Positions 6,986 through 15,202 of a stretch of DNA of 42,633 nt are shown piece by piece. How positions within the stretch are numbered: position 1 is the first letter of the stretch; every line of letters starts with the position of its first letter. The notes under the pieces were generated by a model. That model was given only the letters and a program-made list of their open reading frames with translations, was not told where the DNA came from and did no database searches. The stretch covers positions 31,007 to 73,639 of the forward strand of contig NZ_BSTM01000014.1 of the NCBI RefSeq assembly GCF_030269515.1, read 5' to 3'. Source of the DNA: Actinomadura sp. NBRC 104412. Lineage in GTDB: Bacteria > Actinomycetota > Actinomycetes > Streptosporangiales > Streptosporangiaceae. Both the position numbers and the translations under genes were made by a program.

Positions 6986-8185
6986 ATGGCTGGGAGGATC
7001 TGGAACTGGTGCCGCGGGATCACGCCGCTGGTCGACCTGTTCCTGGCCTCCCCGCTGTTCCTGCTGTCACTGGGCTACTTCACCGGGCCCGCCTTCGGCC
7101 TCAGGATGAGCGCCTTCGTGCTCATCACCGCCGCCCTGCTGCTGCCGCTGGTGTTCCGCCGCACCTATCCCCGGACGGTGTTCGCGGTGGTCAGCCTGGT
7201 GTCGTTCGTCCAGGTCCTGCTGGTGTCCGTGCCGGTGGTGGCGAACGTGGCCGTACTCATGGGCCTCTACACGGTCGCCGCGGGCCCGTCGTTCCGCTGG
7301 GGGCTGGCCGCCCTGACGGTGGGCCAGCTCGGCGCCGTCCTGGCCACCTTCCGCTTCGTCAGCGGCGAACGGGATCGGCTCAGCAACCTCATCGCCATCT
7401 CGGCGATCGTGGCCGGGGTCTGGCTGCTCGGGCTGCACATGCGGACGCGGCGGGCGTACCTGCGTTCGGTGGAGGAACGGGCGGCGCGGCTGGAACGTGA
7501 GCGCGACACCGAGGTGCAGATCGCGATGGCCGCCGAGCGCGCGCGGATCGCCCGCGAGCTGCACGACGTCGTGGCGCACAACGTCAGCGTGATCGTGGTG
7601 CAGGCGGACGGCGCCTCGTACGCCATCGACACCGACACCGCGCGGGCCAGGGCGGCGCTGGAGGCGATCTCGGCGACCGGGCGGCAGGCGTTGGCCGAGA
7701 TGCGCCGGATGCTGGGCGTCCTGCGGGAGAGCGACGACGCGGGCTCGTACACGCCGCAGCCCGGAGTGGCGCAGCTCACCGACCTGGTGGAGCAGATCCG
7801 CGCCTCGGGGCTGCCGCTGGAGTTCGCGGTGGAGGGCGTGCCGCTGGAGATGTCCCAGGGCCGGCAGTTGACGATCTTCCGGATCGTGCAGGAGGCGCTG
7901 ACCAACACGCTCAAGCACGCCGGTCCCCGCGCGACGGCGCGGGTGCTGCTGCACTACGGTGACGACGCGATCGAGGTCCGTGTCACCGACGACGGCCGGG
8001 GAGCGGCGGCGCCGGACGACGGCAGCGGCCACGGGCTGCTGGGGATGCGGGAGCGCGCGGCGGTCTACGGCGGCGAGGTCCGGGCCAGGCCGCGCGTCGG
8101 CGGGGGCTTCGAGGTGATCGCGCGGATCCCCGTCCAGGAGGAGGCGGCGCGCGAGCGCGCACGGCGCGAGGAGGTACGGCGGTGA
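6986..8185 (+). CDS. Two-component sensor histidine kinase, NarL/DesK-type (HisKA_3)
   Basis: A 399-residue membrane sensor. About five hydrophobic helices fill residues 12-155 with very short loops, so the stimulus is probably sensed in or at the membrane. A short coiled stretch leads to the HisKA_3 box ARELHDVVAHNVSV with phospho-acceptor His193, then the ATPase domain with QEALTNTLKHAG (N box), TDDGRG and GHGLLGMRERAAVYGG. ATG 6986 follows a leaderless -10. The gene overlaps the response regulator by 4 bases (GTGA), so the two are co-translated. The nearest possible targets are the chaplin-like gene and the ABC exporter downstream, which is an inference from position only. Confidence 0.95.
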   Translation: MAGRIWNWCRGITPLVDLFLASPLFLLSLGYFTGPAFGLRMSAFVLITAALLLPLVFRRTYPRTVFAVVSLVSFVQVLLVSVPVVANVAVLMGLYTVAAGPSFRWGLAALTVGQLGAVLATFRFVSGERDRLSNLIAISAIVAGVWLLGLHMRTRRAYLRSVEERAARLERERDTEVQIAMAAERARIARELHDVVAHNVSVIVVQADGASYAIDTDTARARAALEAISATGRQALAEMRRMLGVLRESDDAGSYTPQPGVAQLTDLVEQIRASGLPLEFAVEGVPLEMSQGRQLTIFRIVQEALTNTLKHAGPRATARVLLHYGDDAIEVRVTDDGRGAAAPDDGSGHGLLGMRERAAVYGGEVRARPRVGGGFEVIARIPVQEEAARERARREEVRR

Positions 8186-8877
8186 GCGACCCGGACGAGC
8201 CGGGCCCGGTCCGGGTGCTGCTGGTGGACGACCAGGAGCTGGTCAGGACGGGCTTCTCGATGGTCCTGGACGCCCAGCCCGACATCGAGGTGGTGGGCGA
8301 GGCGTCGGACGGCGCGCAGGCGCTGGACAGGCTGCGCACCGTCCCCGCCGACGTGGTGCTGATGGACGTGCGGATGCCGCGGATGGACGGCATCGAGGCC
8401 ACCCGCCGCATCACCGCCGGCGACGGACCGAAGGTGATCATTTTGACCACCTTCGACCTGGACGAGTACGCGTTCGCCGCGATCAAGGCGGGCGCGGCCG
8501 GTTTCCTGCTCAAGGACGCGGGGCCGAGGCAACTGGTGGAGGCGATCAGGTCGGTGCACTCGGGGGACGCGGTGGTCGCGCCCAGCACCACCCGGCGGCT
8601 GCTCGACCGGTTCGCCGTCCACCTGCCGGACACCGAGGCCCGCGCGAGCGGCGCCCTGGAGTCGCTGACCGCCCGCGAGGGCGAGGTGCTGCGGCTGGTG
8701 GCCCGCGGGCTGTCCAACGCGGAGATCGCCGAACGGCTGTACGTCTCCGAGGCCACGGTCAAGACGCATATGGGACGGATCCTGATGAAGCTGGGCCTGC
8801 GCGACCGGGTCCAGGCGGTGGTCTTCGCGTATGAGACGGGTCTGGTCAAGAGCGGGCAAACCGGTGACGTTGGGTAA
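8182..8877 (+). CDS. Two-component response regulator, NarL/LuxR family
   Basis: A 231-residue regulator. The receiver domain (about 10-125) has the acidic pair Asp16/Asp17, phospho-acceptor Asp62 (VLMDVRMP), Thr89 and Lys111 (FLLKDA). A GerE/LuxR DNA-binding domain occupies about 163-225 (LTAREGEVLRLVARGLSNAE, VSEATVKTHMGRILMKLG). GTG 8182 overlaps the kinase stop, the usual cognate-pair arrangement. An inverted repeat follows at 8896-8917. Confidence 0.96.
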   Translation: MSDPDEPGPVRVLLVDDQELVRTGFSMVLDAQPDIEVVGEASDGAQALDRLRTVPADVVLMDVRMPRMDGIEATRRITAGDGPKVIILTTFDLDEYAFAAIKAGAAGFLLKDAGPRQLVEAIRSVHSGDAVVAPSTTRRLLDRFAVHLPDTEARASGALESLTAREGEVLRLVARGLSNAEIAERLYVSEATVKTHMGRILMKLGLRDRVQAVVFAYETGLVKSGQTGDVG

Positions 8878-8895
8878 CGTGCGAATTACTTTCCG

Positions 8896-8917
8896 ATGAC
8901 CATTCGCCTTCGGTCAT
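8896..8917 (+). terminator. Weak hairpin after the response regulator gene
   Basis: ATGACC and GGTCAT pair across a 10-base loop, 18 bases after the stop. There is no T-run, so it may be a processing site or operator rather than a terminator. Confidence 0.3.
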
Positions 8918-8942
8918 GAGAAGGGCTTGGCGTTACCAATCA

Positions 8943-8958
8943 GTAGTTGGATAACTAC
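8943..8958. promoter_or_regulatory. Palindrome upstream of the chaplin-like gene
   Basis: GTAGTT-GGAT-AACTAC is a perfect 6-bp inverted repeat about 88 bases before GTG 9046, in a short AT-richer stretch. It is a candidate regulator site for this gene. Confidence 0.4.
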
Positions 8959-9045
8959 CGTACGTAGCGCCACCCGCACGGGGGCGCGCACGATGTCAAT
9001 TCCGCGGAACCCAGCCGGGGCTCCGCACGTACGGGAGGGTTGCAC

Positions 9046-9291
9046 GTGCTCAAGAAGCTCACTGCCACAGGCGTTCTCGCCTTCGCCGTCACCGGCGCGG
9101 CCATGGCCGCCGCGGCGCCCGCCGGCGCCGAGACCACCGACAACGGCGTCAACGTCCTGTCGGGCAACCAGGTGATCGCGCCGGTCACGGTGGTGACCAC
9201 CGTCTGCGGTAACGCGGTCAACGCCGTCGCGCTGCTCTCCGGCGCGGTGGGCACCTGCGGCGACGAGGTCAAGGGGCACTACCACCACTGA
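9046..9291 (+). CDS. Short chaplin-like secreted protein
   Basis: An 81-residue precursor. Residues 1-30 are a signal peptide (KK, hydrophobic core, then PAGAE), leaving a mature protein of about 51 residues. The mature part follows the chaplin pattern: GV-VLSGNQV, a beta-prone stretch PVTVVTTV, CGN, AVNAVALLSG and a second Cys in GTCG. Chaplins (PF03777) are small amyloid-forming surface proteins that lower surface tension on aerial hyphae. The two cysteines are about 17 residues apart. The His-rich end (KGHYHH) is unusual. GTG 9046 has GGAGGG 6 bases upstream and is preferred to TTG 9040. It forms its own unit with a strong terminator. Confidence 0.75.
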   Translation: MLKKLTATGVLAFAVTGAAMAAAAPAGAETTDNGVNVLSGNQVIAPVTVVTTVCGNAVNAVALLSGAVGTCGDEVKGHYHH

Positions 9292-9316
9292 TCGGTCGGC
9301 CCCTCGGCCCTGACCG

Positions 9317-9353
9317 GGGCGCCGGAGACTCGCACGGGGGGTCTCCGGCGCCC
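9317..9353 (+). terminator. Terminator after the chaplin-like gene
   Basis: GGGCGCCGGAGAC pairs perfectly with GTCTCCGGCGCCC (13 bp) across an 11-base loop and is followed by TCGCCTTTC. It lies 25 bases after the stop. Confidence 0.85.
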
Positions 9354-9403
9354 TCGCCTTTCCCGGCCGACCTCGCTTGATCATCCTGCCTGCGGACGGC
9401 GTC

Positions 9404-9421
9404 GTACGACTCAAGTCGTAC
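9404..9421. promoter_or_regulatory. Perfect 18-bp palindromic operator candidate upstream of the ABC exporter
   Basis: GTACGACT-CA-AGTCGTAC has 8-bp arms with a 2-base centre and overlaps a second palindrome GTCGTACGAC (9401-9410). It lies 76 bp upstream of a possible -10 and 138 bp before the ATPase start. Nothing else in the gap explains it. Confidence 0.5.
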
Positions 9422-9496
9422 ACGGGGGCCGTCGTCCGTCTTGGCGGCGACGCCGATCGCAGCCGCGGGGGCGATGGCACGGCGGGCCGCGGTTCC

Positions 9497-9502
9497 TAGC
9501 GT
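9497..9502 (+). promoter_or_regulatory. -10 box for the ABC exporter operon
   Basis: TAGCGT (in TTCCTAGCGTGGG) would give a leader of about 50 bases ending in GAGGAG 9 bases before ATG 9559. The leader holds a CCCCCGCGCGGCGGGGG hairpin. No strong -35 is visible. Confidence 0.4.
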
Positions 9503-9558
9503 GGGAGCGGTCGTCAGGCCCCCGCGCGGCGGGGGCTCGCAACGAGGAGCCAACCACC

Positions 9559-10335
9559 ATGACCAGTACGTTCACCGGCCCGCCCGGGGAGGCGCCGAGC
9601 GCCGGGGCGGCCCCCGCGGCGGTGTCGGCCATCGACGTCGCCAAGGTGTACGGGACGGGCGACGCGGCCGTCCACGCCCTGCGCGGGGTGACCGTCGGCT
9701 TCGCCGGCGGCGCCTTCACCGCGATCATGGGACCGTCCGGGTCCGGGAAGTCCACGCTGATGCACTGCCTGGCCGGGCTCGACACCGTCAGCGGCGGCCG
9801 GGTGCTGCTGGGCGACGCCGACCTCACCCGGCTGGGCGACCGGCGGCTCACCCTGTTGCGCCGCGAGCGCGTCGGATTCGTGTTCCAGGCGTTCAACCTG
9901 CTGCCCACGCTGACCGCCGAGGAGAACATCCTGCTGCCGCTGAGGATGGCCGGGCGCAAGCCGGAGCGTGCGTGGTTCGACCAGGTCGTGGACGTGGTCG
10001 GGTTGCGCGACCGGCTGCACCACAGGCCCAGCGAGCTGTCGGGCGGCCAGCAGCAGCGGGTCGCGTGCGCGCGGGCGCTGGTCTCCCGCCCCGACGTGAT
10101 CTTCGCGGACGAGCCGACCGGCAATCTGGACTCCTCCTCCGGCGCCGAGGTGCTGGGCTTCCTGCGCACGTCCGTCCGGGAGATGGGGCAGACCATCGTG
10201 ATGGTGACGCACGACCCGGTCGCCGCCTCCTACGCGGACCGGGTGGTGTTCCTGCGGGACGGCCTGGTCGTCGGCGAGCTGACCGAGCCCACCGCGGCGA
10301 CCGTCCTCGACCGCCTCAAGCACCTGGGCGGCTGA
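9559..10335 (+). CDS. ABC transporter ATP-binding protein, MacB/LolD type
   Basis: A 258-residue ATPase. Walker A is GPSGSGKST, the Q-loop VFQAFNLLPTLTAEEN, the signature LSGGQQQRVACARAL, Walker B VIFADEPTGNLD and the switch histidine MVTHD. The NLLPTLTA and DEPTGNLDSSSG sequences are typical of ATPases that drive FtsX-like mechanotransmission permeases rather than solute channels. It is followed after 3 bases by such a permease, so the two form one complex. The start has GAGGAG 9 bases upstream. The first 22 residues are a Pro/Ala-rich extension. The substrate is unknown; lipid, lipoprotein or peptide handling would be typical. Confidence 0.95.
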   Translation: MTSTFTGPPGEAPSAGAAPAAVSAIDVAKVYGTGDAAVHALRGVTVGFAGGAFTAIMGPSGSGKSTLMHCLAGLDTVSGGRVLLGDADLTRLGDRRLTLLRRERVGFVFQAFNLLPTLTAEENILLPLRMAGRKPERAWFDQVVDVVGLRDRLHHRPSELSGGQQQRVACARALVSRPDVIFADEPTGNLDSSSGAEVLGFLRTSVREMGQTIVMVTHDPVAASYADRVVFLRDGLVVGELTEPTAATVLDRLKHLGG

Positions 10336-10338
10336 GCG

Positions 10339-12846
10339 ATGCTGCGCACCACGCTGGCGGGCCTGCGGGCCCACAAACTGCGGCTGCTGCTGACGGCGGT
10401 GGCCATCACCCTCGGCGTGGGGTTCATCGCGGGCACCTTCGTCCTGACCGACACGCTCGACCGGGGCATCCAGCGGGACTTCGCCCAGTCGGCGGGCAAG
10501 GTGGACGCCGCGGTGCTCCCCCCCGACGAGAACTCCGAAGAGGGCCTGCCCGCGAGCCTGCTCGCGAGCGTCCGCGCCGTGCCGAGCGTGACCGACGCCC
10601 AGGGCATCCTGCGCGGGAACGCCCCGCTGGTCGGCCGGGACGGCAAGGTCGTGGGCGACGTCCCGACCCTCGGGGAGTCGGTCACGGGCGGCCGGCTGCA
10701 ACGCCACGAGCTGGACCGGGGCCGCGTACCGTCGGGGCCGGGCGAGGCCGTCATCGACGCCCGCCTCGCCAAGCGCGAGGGGTTCGCCGTCGGCGACACG
10801 ATCACCGTGCTGGACCCCGGGGAGCGACCGCGCCGGTTCGCCCTTGTCGGCCTCATCGACCTTGGGTTGGACGCCGACGCGAGCAACCGCGGCGTGGTCG
10901 GCTTCGATCCCGCGACGGCCGCCCGGATGACGGGTGAGACCACGTACCGGGAGATCGACGTGGTGGGCGCGACCCCGGCCGCGGTCAAGCGGGCCGTGGG
11001 ACCGGCGGGCGAGGTCCTCTCCGGCTCGGCGCTGGCGGACCGGCTGGCGAAGACCGCAGGCGCCGACACCACGGTCATCCGCGCGGGCCTGCTGCTGTTC
11101 GCGCTGGTCGCGATGCTGGTGTCGGCCGTGGTGATCTACAACACCTTCGCCATCCTCGTCGCGCAGCGGACGCGGGAGATGACGCTGCTGCGCTGTGTCG
11201 GCGCCACCCGACGCCAGATCTTCGGCGGCGTGGTCCTCGAAGCGTTCGTCGTGGGCCTGGTCGGCTCCCTGCTCGGCCTGGCGGCGGGCCTCGGCCTGGG
11301 CGCGGGAACGCTGCTCCTGCTGAACTCCTTCGAGTCGATCGGCCCCGGCATCCCCGTGGGCGACGTCACGCTGACGCCGCTCGCCGTGGTGGTGGGGCTG
11401 GCGGTGGGCGTGATCGTCACCGTCCTGTCGGCGCTTCTCCCGGCCCGCGCCGCCACACGGGTCGCGCCGGTCGCGGCGCTGCGCTCCGAGCCGGAACCGG
11501 GCAGCGCCAGGTTCCGGCTCGGGTGGCCGCGGCTGGTCGTGGCCCTGCCGCCGGGCGGGATCGGCGCGGCGGGAGCCCTGTACGGCGCGCTGAGCATGGA
11601 CAAGGGCGCCTCCGCGATGTACCTGGTCGCCCTCTCCGGCGGCCTGGTCTTCATCGCCGTGGTCGCGCTGATGCCGGCACTGATCCGTCCCCTGGGCCGG
11701 CTGGTCGGCGCGCCGCCCGCGTGGGCGACCGGCGTGCCGGGCCGGCTGGCCGTGGAGAACGCCCGCCGCTCACCGAAGCGGACCGCGACCACCACCATCG
11801 CCCTCACCATCGGCGTCGGGCTGATATCCCTGTTCGCGGTGATCGCGGCCAGCGGCAAGGCGCAGGCCGACCAGCAACTGGCCGAGCAGTTCCCGGTGGA
11901 CTTCCAGATCCAGCCCCAGCTCTCCACCGGGAGCCGGATGCCGCACGCCCTGGCCGAGGCGCTCCGCACCCGTCCCGAGCTCTCGGCGGTGATCGAGCAG
12001 CGGGGGATCAACGCCCGCGTCGGCGACAGGGAAGCGCGCGTCATCACGTTCACCGAGGGGGCGCTCGGCGGAGTGATCAAGCCGGTGTTCGAGAGCGGCT
12101 CGGTGCGCGCCCTGCGTTCCGGTACCGCCCTGGTGGACGCCGGCACCGCCAAGGCGCGCGGGCTGCGCACCGGCGGCACCGTGACGATCACTCCGAGGAG
12201 GGGGCCGGGCGCCCGGTTCACGGTGGCCGGGATCTACGAATCCGGCACGCCGTTCGGCGGCCTGGTCCTGACCGGCGCCGACTTCGACCGGACCTTCGAG
12301 GTCGCAGACCCGTCCCGGATCTTCGTCAAGGCGGATCCGTCCATACCCGCCGACCGCGCCCGGATCGCCGTGGACGACGCGGCCCGCCCGTACCCGACCG
12401 CCAGGGTCATCTCGCAGGCGGAGCTCAGGGAGGAGTTCATCGGCGCCGTCGACAACATCCTGATGATCTTCGGTGGCCTGCTGGGGCTGGCGATCGTGAT
12501 CGCGCTGTTCGGCATCGCCAACACGCTGACGCTGTCGGTCGTGGAGCGCACCCGCGAGTCGGCGCTTCTGAGGGCACTGGGCCTGACCCGCCGCCAACTG
12601 CGCCGGATGCTGTCCGTGGAGGCGGTGGTCATGGCCGTGATCGGAGCGCTGACCGGGGTGGTGCTGGGCGTGGCGTTCGGCTGGGCCGCGACCCGGGCCA
12701 TGGCCGAGTCCGCGGTCTTCGCCCTCCCCTTTTCGCAGATCGCCGGCTTCACGGCGCTGGCGGGAGTGGCGGGCGTCCTGGCCGCCGTCCTCCCGGCCCG
12801 CCGGGCCGCCCGGGCCTCGATCGTGCAGTCCCTTTCCTACGACTAG
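10339..12846 (+). CDS. FtsX-like ABC transporter permease (two FtsX domains)
   Basis: An 835-residue membrane protein. One helix near residues 17-35 precedes a large extracytoplasmic MacB_PCD-like domain. An FtsX core of three helices follows (about 252-370; VIYNTFAILVAQRTREMTLLRCVGATRRQI). Helices near 410-450 and 485-505 and a second extracytoplasmic domain precede a second FtsX core at about 710-830 (FGIANTLTLSVVERTRESALLRALG). This duplicated 800-850-residue layout is usual for actinobacterial exporters of this class. It partners the ATPase encoded immediately upstream. The stop codon lies at the start of a short tandem repeat. Confidence 0.93.
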   Translation: MLRTTLAGLRAHKLRLLLTAVAITLGVGFIAGTFVLTDTLDRGIQRDFAQSAGKVDAAVLPPDENSEEGLPASLLASVRAVPSVTDAQGILRGNAPLVGRDGKVVGDVPTLGESVTGGRLQRHELDRGRVPSGPGEAVIDARLAKREGFAVGDTITVLDPGERPRRFALVGLIDLGLDADASNRGVVGFDPATAARMTGETTYREIDVVGATPAAVKRAVGPAGEVLSGSALADRLAKTAGADTTVIRAGLLLFALVAMLVSAVVIYNTFAILVAQRTREMTLLRCVGATRRQIFGGVVLEAFVVGLVGSLLGLAAGLGLGAGTLLLLNSFESIGPGIPVGDVTLTPLAVVVGLAVGVIVTVLSALLPARAATRVAPVAALRSEPEPGSARFRLGWPRLVVALPPGGIGAAGALYGALSMDKGASAMYLVALSGGLVFIAVVALMPALIRPLGRLVGAPPAWATGVPGRLAVENARRSPKRTATTTIALTIGVGLISLFAVIAASGKAQADQQLAEQFPVDFQIQPQLSTGSRMPHALAEALRTRPELSAVIEQRGINARVGDREARVITFTEGALGGVIKPVFESGSVRALRSGTALVDAGTAKARGLRTGGTVTITPRRGPGARFTVAGIYESGTPFGGLVLTGADFDRTFEVADPSRIFVKADPSIPADRARIAVDDAARPYPTARVISQAELREEFIGAVDNILMIFGGLLGLAIVIALFGIANTLTLSVVERTRESALLRALGLTRRQLRRMLSVEAVVMAVIGALTGVVLGVAFGWAATRAMAESAVFALPFSQIAGFTALAGVAGVLAAVLPARRAARASIVQSLSYD

Positions 12847-12896
12847 GCGGGACTACCTACGGCTACTGTAGGCGGGACTACCTACGGCTAGGCGGG
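12845..12896 (+). repeat. Short direct repeats after the exporter permease gene
   Basis: AGGCGGGACTACCTACGGCT occurs at 12845 and 12870 (25-bp spacing), with a truncated third AGGCGGGAC at 12890. The first copy includes the last base of the permease TAG codon region. It sits directly before a strong terminator. Confidence 0.85.
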
Positions 12897-12901
12897 ACGA
12901 A

Positions 12902-12941
12902 CTCAGCCCCACCGCCCGTACGGGTGGGCGGTGGGGCTGAG
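12902..12941. terminator. Strong bidirectional-type terminator hairpin
   Basis: CTCAGCCCCACCGCCC pairs perfectly with GGGCGGTGGGGCTGAG (16 bp) across an 8-base loop. It is the longest perfect stem I find in the window and ends the exporter operon. There is no long T-run, as is common in high-GC actinobacteria. Confidence 0.85.
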
Positions 12942-13297
12942 CCGTTGGCGGAGCGAGGGGGTCCTCACTCCGCGTGACCGACGCTACTCAGAGTTATCTT
13001 TCGCAGGTAGGAAAGGGCAAGACTTCGTGGCAAGCCACCGAGAAATATGGCGTCGCCGCCAAGGGTTCTGTAACGTCCGGTAGCTGGACCCTTGCCGAAT
13101 GGTCAGCAACAACCCCAGCTGCGAACCCCAACCCCGAACGGTCGCCCAAGCGTCGCGATCGCGACCGAAGGCAGGGGCGAGCGAAGCGAGATCCTGATCG
13201 CGAAGCGAGCCGCCAAGGCGAGTCGAAGCGATGCAGCGATCGCACGCAAGCGCGACAAGCGACGAGCCCCAGGCGAGGAGCGCAGCTCGCGCTTGCA
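12942..13297. other. Low-GC, repeat-rich patch with a doubtful 108-codon ORF
   Basis: A possible GTG-started ORF runs 12974-13300 (beginning MTDATQSYLSQVGKGK). Its first 50 codons lie in DNA clearly poorer in GC than the flanks. Its second half is built from GCGAAGCGAG and GCGATCGC-like words, including the 14-bp palindrome GTCGCGATCGCGAC at 13152-13165, and yields a charged low-complexity tail. The only Shine-Dalgarno-like sequence is 12 bases away. No family is recognised. It could be a relic of an inserted gene. Confidence 0.3.
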
Positions 13298-13303
13298 TAA
13301 GCT
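13298..13303 (+). promoter_or_regulatory. -10 box for the DUF2520 gene
   Basis: TAAGCT is followed by 8 bases and ATG 13312. The interval contains CGAGGT, so either leaderless or very short-leader initiation is possible. Confidence 0.4.
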
Positions 13304-13311
13304 ACGAGGTC

Positions 13312-14238
13312 ATGGATCGAGAGCCCACGCCGCCCTCCGGCACGCCTGGGAACGGGGGCCGTCCCGAGGATCGTCCCGCGCGGCTGGCGGTCGGGATCGT
13401 CGGCGCGGGACGTGTCGGCACGGCGCTGGGGGTCGCGCTCAATCGCGCGGGTCATCGGGTGGTGGCCGCCGCCGCGGTCTCCGACCGGTCGCTGCGGCAG
13501 GCCGAGGCGCGGCTGCCGGGCGCGGCGCTGGGCACGCCGCAGGAGGTCGTCCGGGCCGCCGACCTGGTGTTGCTCACGGTGCCCGATGACGCGCTGGCGG
13601 ATCTGGCCGCGGGTCTGGTGGCCACCGGGGTGCCGGTGGAGGGGAAGCTCGTCGCGCACACCAGCGGCCGGTACGGCGTCGGGGTCCTGGAGCCGATCAC
13701 GAGGGCGGGCGGGTTGCCGCTGGCCCTGCATCCGGTGATGACGTTCACCGGCCGTCCCGATGACGTGAACCGGCTGACCGGCATCGCGTTCGGTGTGACC
13801 GCGCCCGATCCGCTGCGGCCGGTCGCCGAGGCGCTGGTGCTGGAGATGGGCGGAGAGCCGGCCTGGATCGCGGAGGACCGCCGGCCGCTCTACCACGCGG
13901 CGCTCGCCACCGGCTCCAACCACCTGGTCACGCTGGTGGTGGCGGCGATGGACCTGCTGACCAGGGCGGGTGTCGCCGAGCCCGGCCGGATGCTCGGCCC
14001 GCTGCTGGGCGCGGCGCTGGACAACGCGCTGCGGCTCGGCATCGACGGGCTCACCGGCCCTGTCGCGCGCGGCGACGCGGGCACCGTCGCGGATCATGTC
14101 GCCGAGCTGGCGCAGGTGTCGCCGGAGAGCCGGGCCGCGTACGTCGCCCTGGCCCGGCTCACCGCGGACCGGGCCCTGGCGGCCGGCGTGCTCAAGCCCG
14201 AGGACGCCGAGCGGCTGCTGGAGGCCCTGGCGGACTGA
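13312..14238 (+). CDS. Rossmann-like/DUF2520 oxidoreductase, candidate ketopantoate reductase
   Basis: A 308-residue protein. The N-terminal Rossmann domain has the dinucleotide motif GIVGAGRVGTALG (about residues 27-39), then VLLTVPDDAL and LVAHTSGRYG. The HPVMTF element and the C-terminal helical DUF2520 domain (YHAALATGSNHLVTL onward) follow, resembling the 6-phosphogluconate/ketopantoate reductase fold. It precedes panC by 60 bases, a conserved actinobacterial neighbourhood, and no panE or panB is seen here. A role reducing ketopantoate to pantoate is therefore attractive, but it is inferred from fold and context. ATG 13312 was chosen; upstream in-frame sequence is repeat-like. Confidence 0.85.
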   Translation: MDREPTPPSGTPGNGGRPEDRPARLAVGIVGAGRVGTALGVALNRAGHRVVAAAAVSDRSLRQAEARLPGAALGTPQEVVRAADLVLLTVPDDALADLAAGLVATGVPVEGKLVAHTSGRYGVGVLEPITRAGGLPLALHPVMTFTGRPDDVNRLTGIAFGVTAPDPLRPVAEALVLEMGGEPAWIAEDRRPLYHAALATGSNHLVTLVVAAMDLLTRAGVAEPGRMLGPLLGAALDNALRLGIDGLTGPVARGDAGTVADHVAELAQVSPESRAAYVALARLTADRALAAGVLKPEDAERLLEALAD

Positions 14239-14298
14239 TCCGGGGACCCGAAGTGTGACCGGCACTCGTGGAGAGGCCGGATCGATCGAGGAGGTTCA

Positions 14299-15192
14299 GT
14301 GGACACGGTGTCGTCCAGGGGGACCGGCGAGGCGCCGGTCGTCGTGCGGACGCGGGCGGAGCTGGCCGCCGCGCGTTCGGAGGTCAAGGGCACTCTGGCG
14401 CTGGTGCCGACCATGGGCGCCTTGCACGAGGGCCACCGGTCGTTGATGCGGCACGCGCGGGAGAACGGCGACACGGTGGTGGTGAGCATCTTCGTGAATC
14501 CGTTGCAGTTCGGCCCGGACGAGGACTTCGACCGCTACCCGCGCACGTTCGACGACGACCTGGCGGTGTGCACGGCGGAGGGCGTGGATCTGGTGTTCGC
14601 GCCGTCCCGCGAGGTGATGTACCCGCAGGAGCCGCAGGTGACGATCAGGTCGGGGCCGATGGGCGAGGTGGTCGAGGGCGCGGCGCGGCCGGGGCACTTC
14701 GACGGGATGCTGACCGTGGTGATGAAGCTGTTCCAGCTCGTGCGCCCCGACGTGGCGTTCTTCGGGCAGAAGGACGCCCAGCAGCTCGCCATGATCCGCC
14801 GGATGGTCGCGGATCTGGACGTGCCGGTGCGGGTGGAGGGCGTCCCGACGGTACGGGAGCCGGACGGCCTGGCGCTCTCCAGCCGCAACCGCTACCTGTC
14901 GCCCGAGGAGCGGACGACGGCGCTGGCGCTGTCGCGGGCGCTGCGGGTGGGCGAGGAGGCCGCCGGGGCCGGGCCGGACGCGGTGGTACGCGCCGCCAGG
15001 GCCGTCCTGGACGAGGCGGCGGCCGCCGATCCGCCGCTGCGCCTGGACTATCTGGTGCTGGTGGATCCCGCCACGTTCACCGAGGTCGGCGGCTCCTACT
15101 CGGGGCCGGCGGTGCTCGCCGTCGCGGGACGGGTCGGCACCACCCATCTGATCGACAACGTGCCGCTGCGATTCGGCCCTTCGGCCGCCTGA
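14299..15192 (+). CDS. panC: Pantothenate synthetase
   Basis: A 297-residue enzyme that joins pantoate and beta-alanine with ATP, via pantoyl-adenylate, to make pantothenate in the cytoplasm. PTMGALHEGH (the HIGH-like ATP motif), SIFVNPLQFGPDEDF, FGQKDAQQ and the KMSK-equivalent GLALSSRN are all present. GTG 14299 has GGAGG 4 bases upstream. The next gene, panD, supplies the beta-alanine and begins 10 bases after the panC stop, so the two are co-transcribed. Length is normal for the family. Confidence 0.97.
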   Translation: MDTVSSRGTGEAPVVVRTRAELAAARSEVKGTLALVPTMGALHEGHRSLMRHARENGDTVVVSIFVNPLQFGPDEDFDRYPRTFDDDLAVCTAEGVDLVFAPSREVMYPQEPQVTIRSGPMGEVVEGAARPGHFDGMLTVVMKLFQLVRPDVAFFGQKDAQQLAMIRRMVADLDVPVRVEGVPTVREPDGLALSSRNRYLSPEERTTALALSRALRVGEEAAGAGPDAVVRAARAVLDEAAAADPPLRLDYLVLVDPATFTEVGGSYSGPAVLAVAGRVGTTHLIDNVPLRFGPSAA

Positions 15193-15202
15193 GGAGGGTC
15201 CG

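Noticed and set aside
12974..13300. GTG-started 108-codon ORF in the low-GC patch
   Set aside because: No family, no well-placed Shine-Dalgarno sequence, and the second half is repeat-derived low complexity. The region is reported, but not as a gene.
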